From assembly GCA_011947345.1 (NCBI GenBank), contig JAAVTG010000781.1, positions 1 to 30,027 of the forward strand: a stretch of 30,027 nucleotides of DNA, given 5' to 3'. Position 1 is the stretch's first letter. Every line of letters begins with the position of its first letter. The position numbers were made by a program, and so were the translations under genes. Of this stretch, positions 22,587 to 30,027 are shown in pieces. The notes under the pieces are model-generated. The model had not been told where the DNA came from, made no database searches, and was given only the letters and a program-made list of their open reading frames with translations. The DNA is from Phytophthora quininea (taxonomy: Eukaryota; Oomycota; Peronosporomycetes; Peronosporales; Peronosporaceae).

Positions 22587-25500
22587 ATGCGCGTGATCTC
22601 CGGGCGGAAGGCGGCGTTAATTGCGCTCTCAGCGGCGTTGGTGTCGGCGGCTAGTGCGCAGGCGACGACGACAACGACGACTGCGTCGTCCTCCAGCGGA
22701 TCCATCACGGCCACGGCTGGAGGCTCCAACTCGTGCGTTTTTCGGTATTCGATGCCCACGGGGAACAACCTGCCCAGCAGTGTGACCACCTCGGTGTCCG
22801 CCTCGTCAGGCAGCAGCTCTCAGGTGTCCAAATCTTCGACCGATATGTCCGGCAGCGTGGGGGACGGCTCAGAGAACTTGCCAGGCACGGTGGGCGTTGG
22901 CTCCAACAGCAACAGTGCCAGCGCGTCGCGGACGGACTCCTCGTCCTCTGCGTCTTCTAAGAAGGACAGCTCGGCGGCTACTTCGTCTTCTGCGTCGGGG
23001 TCGACGACGACTGGCACCACGCCGTCGGCGACGACCAAGACACCGACGTCTACTACCAAGACACCGACGTCCACGACGAAGACCCCGACCGCGACGACCA
23101 AGACCCCGAGCTCGACCACTAAGACGCCCAGCACATCCACCACGACATCGGACGCTACAACCTCTCCGTCCACGTCCACCACCACTGGCTCGGTCGACAG
23201 CGCTGTGCGTAGGTTATCTGGCGAGGTCGCCGAGGCTGGAACCACCACCACCACGACTGTCACTAATACGGCGACGACGGCGCCGACCTCGGGCTCGTCG
23301 ACGTCTACCGGAACGTCCACCGCAACGACGACAGGAACCACCACCACGGGAACAACGACGTCTTCCACGACAGGAACTACTGGTACGACGACTACAGCCA
23401 CGACGACTCCCAATGCGACGACAAAGACTCCTTCGACGTCGACGACTGGAACGACCACGACGGGTACAACCACCACGGGAACGACTACTCAAACTACTAC
23501 TGGATCGTCATCGATGGCAACTGCGGGAACTGTTGGCAGCACATCAGGCTCGACCACGGCGATCGAGTTCAGCTGCGACTCGACCTTCTACGGTGCGTGG
23601 TCGCAGATGGGACTCACTTGTGGAGGCACCGATCTGGATGTAACTACTGCGGCGTCGTCGTCCGAGTGTCTGATCTACTCTGGAACGTCTTCGGGCACCA
23701 GCATCTCCAACCTGGCGACGTGCATGTCGGTCTGCCGCTTCCCGGCCTGCAACAACGGCACCTGGGACTACACGGCCGAGGACGGCATCAGCTCGGACAT
23801 CTACGCGAATTTAGACTTTATCACGCTCATGGGCTACGCTGGCACACTGGCGGCTGAGGCTGTCGCCGACGCCATCTCGCAGCCGTTCTCCAACTTGACG
23901 TTCACGACGTCCACGGAGTGTGCGTACGAGAGCGACAACTCGTTCGGATCGTGCAACTGCGCGGGTATCTCGAGCGGTACGTCGACATCTAGCACGGCCG
24001 GCAACTCGGCGTCATCGTCGACGTCGCAGTACTCGGTACCCGTTAACAAGGGACTGGAGGACTCGAACCACTGGGCTGACGGCACGTCTAAGACAACCGT
24101 CGACAAGGCTGGTATCGCGTCGACGACGATCGGTGGCAGCGCTGCCACGGTGTCCGTTGTGGCCGGCGGTGTGATGTCTGTGGCCAGCGGTGTCGTTGGC
24201 GGAACCTCGGCCAGTGTGGCTTCCGGTGTGTCTGCCGCGACCAGTGTGGGTATCACCATGGCTGCCGTGGATCTCTGCCAGTTCTCGGTCATGCTCAACC
24301 AGATGAACGTGGACGCTCGTCCGCGTTCCTCGAGAACATGGGCAAGAAGATGTCGGCTTCTACGTTTACGTTCCTGCCCTTTGGCAAGACGAACACCAGC
24401 TCTTCGGACGACTCCAACTCGACCAGCTCTGGCTCTGGCTCATCTGCTCAGCAGTCTGGTCGCCGTCTGAGTAGCTCGAGCGGCAGCTCTGGCTCTGGCT
24501 CCAGCTCTTCCTCGACCGGTGTACAGGGCATGGAGAAGTACGCAAACCTGATCGGGGTGAAGCCAGACAAGCTCTTCTACTTGGCTGTGGCTGGTATTGC
24601 GTGCGTCGTCGCCTTGCTGTTCGCGGCGTACGCTATTGCTATGGGTGTGTGCTACTTCATCGTCGAGGACTTCCAGACGTTCAGCCAGAAGTGGCTGGAC
24701 AAGGCCATCGGCGTTCTCATGATGATCCTGATTCTGTCCGAGTACGTCGTGGGCGCTACGGCCATGTACCAGATCTGCTGGTGCATCGACAACGACTCGG
24801 TGGATATTAGCTTCTTCCTGGCCATTATCTCGCTGCTGGTGCTTGCATTCGGTACCATTCTGTACGGTGTCCTCATCATTAAGAACAACGAGGACGAGCT
24901 GCGCGATCTGGGCACCAAGGACCACTTCGACAAGAAGTTCCACAACCGCTACGGCCCACTGTACGACGAGCACAGCTTCGAAGGCCGCTTCTTCTTTGCG
25001 CCAAAGCTGCTGCTTGCGCTCTTGTGTGGTATGACCACGGGCATGGTGTGGATCCAGGGCCTGTGGCAGATTATTGTCCTTATTGCGTTGCACATTGCGT
25101 TCCTGCTGTACCTCGAGATCAAGCAGCCGTACCCGACTGCGTTCGTGCAGAAGACGTCGAGCTTTGTCATTATTATCAAGATCTCAGCGCTGTTCCTCAG
25201 TTTCTTCCTGCTCTCTAGTGCCACGAGCTTCACCGAGAGCATCCCGGACGACCTGCGTGAAGGCGTGGGCTTCGCCATCGTCGGTCTCCAGGTGCTGGTG
25301 CTGGTGTGTCTGATGATCCGCCAGATCTACATTTTCTACCGAACATGGAAGCTCAAGCGCGACGGCGTGACGGACGACGACAAGACCGTCACCGTCCAGA
25401 CCACCAACGCGCGTGAAGGTTCCGAGGCCTTCTTCGCGCTGGGTGGCGAGCCCCAGTACTACGGCAACCAGAGCCGCGGCAACTCGCTGGCGGTGCTGGG

Positions 25501-25663
25501 CGACTCGACCCCCAAGATGCAGGACCCGAACCAGTTCGCGCAGGAGACCCCGGCCAACAACGGCCGTCTCCGCGGCCTGCAGCCGTCGGGCGGCTACCAC
25601 ATGCAGCGCACCCAGACACGAGTGCAGCATGACGGACACCGCAACAATGAAGTGGACTTGTAG
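22587..25663 (+). CDS. Secreted mucin-like domain fused to TRP-like multi-pass membrane protein
   Basis: The product is about 1,025 residues. Residues 1-25 look like a signal peptide (hydrophobic core, AASAQA at the end). Residues 26-325 are almost entirely Ser/Thr/Gly/Ala with TKTP repeats, like an O-glycosylated mucin stalk. Residues 330-458 hold nine Cys, probably a disulphide-bonded lumenal or extracellular domain. After a Gly/Ala/Val-rich stretch and LCQFSVMLNQM comes a second Ser-rich linker with GRRLSSSSG. About seven to eight membrane helices follow between residues 660 and 918. The segment RYGPLYDEHSFEGRFFFAPK followed by helices and LEIKQPYPT resembles the fungal TRP-like (Flc/Pkd2) family, channels or flavin-carrier-related proteins with a lumenal domain before the helices. 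A cytosolic tail of about 105 residues ends at TAG 25663. There is one frame change, near 24320, equal to one lost base. Codons are strongly G/C-ending, unlike neighbours, suggesting high expression. Confidence 0.75.
23034..23138 (+). repeat. 21-base tandem repeat coding TKTPTST units
   Basis: Five tandem units of 21 bases encode seven-residue units TKTPTST, TKTPTST, TKTPTAT, TKTPSST and TKTPSTS within the Ser/Thr stalk of the gene at 22587. Synonymous changes separate the units at DNA level. In-frame repeats of this kind often vary in copy number between strains. Confidence 0.75.
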
Positions 25664-25793
25664 AGACCGAGACGGCACACCAGACGCCAACGTTTGAGGA
25701 ACCGAGTGATAGGTTTTGTTTTTTGCTTCGTCGAAGACTTATGCAGCTTTTGCAAACTAGTATTTTCCGTCCTTCCTGATCCGATTAAAACAT

Positions 25794-27767
25794 CTACATC
25801 CCCAGCCACTCGCGAATCCTTGGATCACGAACGTTTGAGGAAACCCAACACACCACATCGTCTGGTGCGTGCTCAAGCGCTGCATAAATCCTGACGCGAG
25901 AGCTGTCGTGTTCGAACCGCGGTTTCCGAAAGGCCCAGCCTTGCACGTCGCACAAGTTGTCAAAGCCCATGGCCAATGCATCGCACACGATCGAAGCGCG
26001 ATCACCTTCAGATAGCCACGACACCGCTTCACAGTTGGTATAGCCGCAATTTGGATAAGTGTGCGAGTCTCTTCAAGATCAAGCGGTGAACCATTTTCGA
26101 GCAGCCACCTTGGCATCTCGTTGTCCACCTGCCGCATGAGGAGTCCCATGTGCTTCAGGAATACATCGCGGCTTTGTTCGGCGTAAAATCTCCGAAGGAT
26201 CGCCAGGTAGCCCCGTTTCAGCGCTAGCTCAAGTATCTGAGCCACGCACTCGTCGACTTGGTGAGCGTGCAACCATTGCAATGTCTGTAGGATTTTGAAA
26301 ACATCTTTGCTGGAAGATTGAGTCGACTGGCAAAGGTTTCCTTCAGTGGATATCTGCTGGATGCATGAATGAATCGCATCACGGTAGTAGAAGTTGCCAA
26401 ACGCCTCAGATTCTTCTTGGACCAATACCTTGAGCAATTCCAAGCGACTTTGATCCATAGCATAGCGCAGTGCAGCAGAGTATACAAAGTTTAGCTGATT
26501 GTCACACAGGAAACGAACAACTTCCCAATGTCCGTGATGCATGGCACCGTATAGCGCACTCAATGAAGCATTCGAGACCTGCTACTCATACAGGTAACGA
26601 ACCACAGCAAGATGTCCACGGGCAGCTGCCATATCCATATGATAATCATCCCTTCCCTTTAAGCAATTTCATGCAACCTCCGAATCATCTCGAGATTGCC
26701 TCCTTGGCTGCGAACTCCATTGCTTTTGTCGTGCACCCTTCGTGTCTGTTCTGATGGGGCCATTGCACCACCTTAAGATGGCCATTGCCAGCAGCATAAT
26801 CCATCGCATCTGCAGTGCACCCTCAGTGCGATTGTCATGCAACCACTTGACCAGTTCTAGATGGCCTTCCCGAGCAGCAAGATCCATCACATTGGTCGTG
26901 AATTGATCGCTGAAATGCGTGTGAAACCACTACAACATTTCCAAATTGCCGCTACGAGCTGCATACACGGGGCATCTGGAGCAGAATTTACCACCATGAT
27001 CAAACGCCCACTGGACTAGGTGGAGGTAGCCAATATGGGCGGCCTCAGCCATTCTATATCCAAGAGGAACGTGGCAATTCTCACACAACCACTTCATAGT
27101 TTCAACTTTCCCTGCTGCAGCGGCTTTAAGGACAGCATCCACGCAGTCCGATCTTGCGATATTAGCGTATAGCCATTGCACAATTTCCAAATGACCTTTT
27201 GCTGCTGCACAGGCAATCGCATATGATGAACAACTTTCTGGATTCTTCTCTGCTATCCATTTCACCATCTCGAGCAGCCCGTTCTCAGCCGGGACGCGTG
27301 TTCCTTGCCCAGTGGCACACCAGTCGTACTACTCCATTCGTACAACCATTTCACAAATTGGACATGGTTAAAGCTCACAGCCCCAAACAACACCTTCCCA
27401 AGATCTCGTTTCCACGGACCACGGTCGCCCGGGATTTCTGTCAGCATCCACTGGAGAATGCGTAAGTGACCTCCGCGAGCAGCAGCGTTCACTGCGTCCT
27501 GCCAGTTGGGTGTGGTCAATTTCAACAGCGTCTTCAGCGTCGGAATCGCATCTCCATGTTCACAGGCCACAGTAAACACATTTCGATCCACGTAGGCAAT
27601 GAGATACCGGTCAATAAGAGACTCTGCATGGGCAACGAGCAACCACCATTCACGGCACACGAATCGGGCGATTACACGGGGTAGCGACCGAGGTGCTTTC
27701 TTCTTTAGAAGGTCAATTGCGTTGTGGAGCGTCAGCTCGACTGGCGCGGCAAACTTCCATCCATCAT
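25794..27767 (-). pseudogene. Ankyrin-repeat protein gene, decayed fuller-length copy
   Basis: This is the inverted counterpart of the copy at 18206. It is longer at the N-terminus: from a likely ATG at 27767 (MMDG) it reads on, after one shift, through ELTLHNAIDLLKKKAPRSLP and RVIARFVCREWW before the ankyrin units. Damage goes beyond single-base shifts. Two glutamine codons kept in the other copy are TAG here, one in the LEMLQWF unit near 26934 and one in the YEQQ.SNA unit near 26582. About 13 bases are missing near 27290 relative to the other copy, and other frame changes follow. The nonsense changes are single C-to-T transitions, not homopolymer errors, so this is a genuine pseudogene. It ends at TAG 25794-25796 (RIREWLGM), tail-to-tail with the gene at 22587 and 130 bases from it. 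Ankyrin units mediate protein binding; the original partner is unknown. Confidence 0.75.
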
Positions 27768-29645
27768 TGCAGCGTTACTTCAATGATTTGCAACTTCATA
27801 CCTGATTGTGCCATCTACGCTTCAGATTAGAGCCTTCTAAGTGACCGTCTTGAGCTCCGTAGCTACAGACTTTCGGTCAGATTCCTCAGAAGGCCTCCTG
27901 GTGCTCGATTTTACGAGTACTGAATTTAGCATGCACAATAATGTATACCTACCCTATTTCTGGCGTGAATCCCGGATTTTGTTATCGAGCACCTATTGTT
28001 TTTCACCCAGTATACGGGGTCTGGAATCTTATCTTTTGAATATGAGTATAGTAAAAGCAACATGTAATTAGTACTGTGCAGTTAACTCAAGATTTTCATG
28101 GTGGATTGGTTGAATCAATCAACCAGCCATTCGACCAAGCCCAATAAATGCATACATTCGAAGTCATGGCTGCCGGCAGGTGGAGTTCCTGCTGCAGTTG
28201 TTTGTACTCTACCCAAAGTTAAATTGCTCATTGATATATCTGGCCACCCCTAAAATCAAGGATCAGGTAATACAAGCACGGGTTGGAGTGTACATAGTGA
28301 ATCTCTCTTCGTTATATTGACCTCAAGGCACCGTCCATCGTGTAGTTCTGAAGTTTGAGTGTCTTGGTTCTTGTTACTCCGGCTTGGTCCTTGGCCCTTG
28401 ATCCAGAATAACACACAAGACCAGAAATAATTAATGATATCCTTGATCCAGGTGGCGAATCGACGATCAGAAGTCCACGCGCAGTTCACACAACCGGAAA
28501 AGCTTGCAATACAATATAAATATAATATAAACAGAGTCTACAAACGACACGTTATACAGCCCTTGTTATTTGTCTTAGCCGAGGACTAGAGCTAATCACC
28601 GGTGTCAATGGGCTTCAGGTCCTGGATAACCGACTGATCGAAGACACTCACAACGTATGCGCACCACTCTCTTCGAGAGAAATCTCCAATCGATATCACA
28701 GCTTTGTCCAACGCTTCGCCTCCACAGTCTTCAGCCACGGAACGAGGGGTCGACTCTGGTCCAGATGCCCTTGAACGCAGAATACGAAATGGGTCTAGGA
28801 GCAAGCCCCGCCCAACCACCACACCAAATAAGCGGGGCTTGAACCTGGGTGAGCGCGCTCAGAACTTCAACCTATTGGTGCCTTGAACTCGGCTGGAGTC
28901 CCGCAGATGTGGCGTAGCGGGATCCGCCAAAATTTCGTTAAGGCTAGATCCGACGAACCAACAGCGCACAGACACCAACTAACGGAGGGGTACTCCGATC
29001 GCCGTGGGATGCTAAACTTCTCACTTTGCGTGCCCGTTGCCGGGCTGGATCTGCTCTCTCGTTGACTCCAGAGGTGCAGATGGCGTGAAGCCGGAATGTC
29101 TCGGCGTGACTTGGGGGTGGATGGAGCAGCGCGGAAGTCTTTCCTGTTCATGCCAGAACGCACTTGCTGTTACTGCCCAAGATTCTTGTGATCTCATTCA
29201 GGCCGCATAATTGCCATTAATTTCGTCAATGGACGTCTCCAACGTGCCGTCGCTTCGAAATGCTGTTGACTTGGAAACTAGCCGCCTCCGATCATTACCA
29301 ACATACACGTGGTAAAATGGAAGAGCCACCGCCCCCGCAGGACTTTCAAGCGTCGATAAGCTGTACGGAAGGAGAATTGCTCTGTGGAGTCTTCGCTGCT
29401 AGCGTATTGCAAGTCAGGTTCTATTCATTTTGCGCATGACTTATCGACTCACACTGGAGTCGTCACCCGATACCCCATTCATCTTGTGTGGTGATGATGG
29501 GGCACCCGAAAGCGATTCCTATTGTGATCCTGTAAAGCTTCGCCAACCATAGTTTCGATTGGTCTGACGTTCCAGTTGCCAATTCGCGTTGCACAAGAAG
29601 AGATCGACACAAGGCTCGGCGTCTTCTGCTTGCATTTTCGAGGGC
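27768..29645. other. Long stretch without a gene, possibly repeat-derived
   Basis: No intact gene is visible. The segment near 28500-28530 is AT-rich (TATAAATATAATATAAA). The 11-mer CCTTGATCCAG occurs twice, about 45 bases apart (near 28396 and 28441). On the minus strand, 28912-28940 shares about 25 of 28 bases with 1328-1355, which lies inside the reverse-transcriptase relic. Short minus-strand frames at 28592-28822 and 28867-29163 have no family I recognise. Decayed transposon sequence is likely but not shown. Confidence 0.35.
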
Positions 29646-29977
29646 ATGAGTTTTTTTTTTGCCGTTTCCTGTAGCTGCGGATCTCCTCGTCATGTGTAGT
29701 GCAGTGATGGCAAAACTAATGCAATTGCTTCCGGCACATCTATCCTGCTAGAGGAAAGCAGGTCAGGGTTTCTCTTGTTGCTGATGAAGATGACAACTTC
29801 GAGAAAGTGGAGGCGCGATTGTCTCGGCAGGACAAGTTAAACTGTGGACGACAACGGCAAGTCCGTTGATGATGTCAAGAAGCTGCTGGGTCTGGAAAAT
29901 GTGGGCTATTTTGCTTTCGTTTAGGCGAAAGATTTTAAAACCCTGACAAGTTCGTGCTCGCCCAAATCCCGTCGTGA
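29646..29977 (+). pseudogene. Decayed RXLR-effector-like remnant
   Basis: Pieces in the order seen in oomycete RXLR effectors lie on the + strand in different frames. ATG 29646 is followed by a Phe-rich hydrophobic start (ten T in a row). Next comes a segment with RVSLVADEDDNFEKVE at 29765-29811, which resembles a degenerate RXLR followed by an acidic dEER region. Then KSVDDVKKLLGLE (about 29859-29897) resembles the helix of WY-type effector domains. Stops and shifts separate the pieces, including a TAG soon after the last one, so no functional protein is encoded as read. RXLR effectors are secreted and enter plant cells. The motif is not canonical, so the call is tentative. Confidence 0.35.
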
Positions 29978-30027
29978 GTCCAGCAAGACCTAACAAAGTC
30001 TAGTCGATTTTGAGGCTAGACGAGCTG

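Larger units (their letters stand above)
18206..27620. repeat. Inverted repeat pair (ankyrin gene copies) enclosing two genes
   Basis: The arms are about 18206-20020 on the + strand and about 25810-27620 on the - strand. Long stretches are nearly identical, for example the block around 19260-19340 against its reverse complement near 26500-26580. The arms enclose 5.8 kb carrying the short-chain dehydrogenase and the mucin/TRP-like gene. Such arms can support inversion of the enclosed segment by recombination. Confidence 0.75.

Noticed and set aside
22820..23476. Minus-strand frame of 218 codons rich in Val/Asp
   Set aside because: It is the antisense shadow of the Ser/Thr-rich stalk of the + strand gene; its composition is simply the complement of ACG/ACC/TCG codons.
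24440..25690. Long minus-strand frames opposite the TRP-like domain
   Set aside because: They arise from G/C-ending codons of the + strand gene and show no family resemblance, whereas the + frame has clear membrane helices.
28107..28125. Hairpin tggttga-atcaa-tcaacca as terminator or element end
   Set aside because: Only seven base pairs, no adjacent gene end or target-site duplication; chance is likely.
28256..28560. Minus-strand copia-type LTR
   Set aside because: The AT-rich start beginning with TGTATAAC is suggestive, but I could not find a second LTR, a convincing primer-binding site or a polyprotein.
1..30027. CRISPR arrays, rRNA genes and bacterial operon signals
   Set aside because: I looked for spaced direct repeats and conserved RNA blocks and saw none; gene style is eukaryotic.

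Overview
The window looks like nuclear DNA of an oomycete, probably Phytophthora or a close downy-mildew relative. The evidence is compact, apparently intron-free genes with short spacers, an oomycete-style ankyrin family, an Sfi1-type centrin-binding giant, polycystin and TRP-like membrane proteins, oomycete-like initiator elements and a decayed RXLR-effector-like remnant. This assignment is inference; no rRNA or other marker is present.

Layout: (1) 1-3027 holds no intact gene, only a short reverse-transcriptase remnant of Ty3/gypsy type and a decayed coiled-coil remnant. (2) 3028-8739 is a + strand cluster of three membrane-protein genes: two paralogous multi-pass proteins of a family I do not recognise, flanking a polycystin-type (PKD2) cation channel. 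(3) 8851-18076 is one very large gene for an Sfi1-like protein of about 3,080 residues with some eighty Trp-centred centrin-binding-type repeats. (4) 18206-20035 (+) and 25794-27767 (-) are two copies of one ankyrin-repeat gene in inverted orientation, both damaged. (5) Between them lie a sepiapterin-reductase-like short-chain dehydrogenase (20371-21229) and a mucin-like, Cys-containing protein with a TRP-like multi-pass membrane domain (22587-25663). (6) 27768-30027 has no intact gene; near the end is an RXLR-effector-like relic.

Almost every long gene is split over several reading frames. In five genes I count about 30 frame changes, and about 28 equal the loss of a single base, often in a run of identical bases. 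Adding one base per break gives lengths divisible by three, and the tandem paralogs align without gaps across the breaks. I therefore read most breaks as uncorrected long-read indels and annotate those genes as single CDS. The minus-strand ankyrin copy is different: it also has two CAG-to-TAG nonsense changes and a deletion of about 13 bases, so it is a true pseudogene.

Possible common themes, by inference only: the Sfi1-like protein suggests centrin fibres at basal bodies, and polycystins act in flagellar membranes elsewhere, so part of the cluster could concern zoospore flagella. The sequence itself does not show co-regulation.
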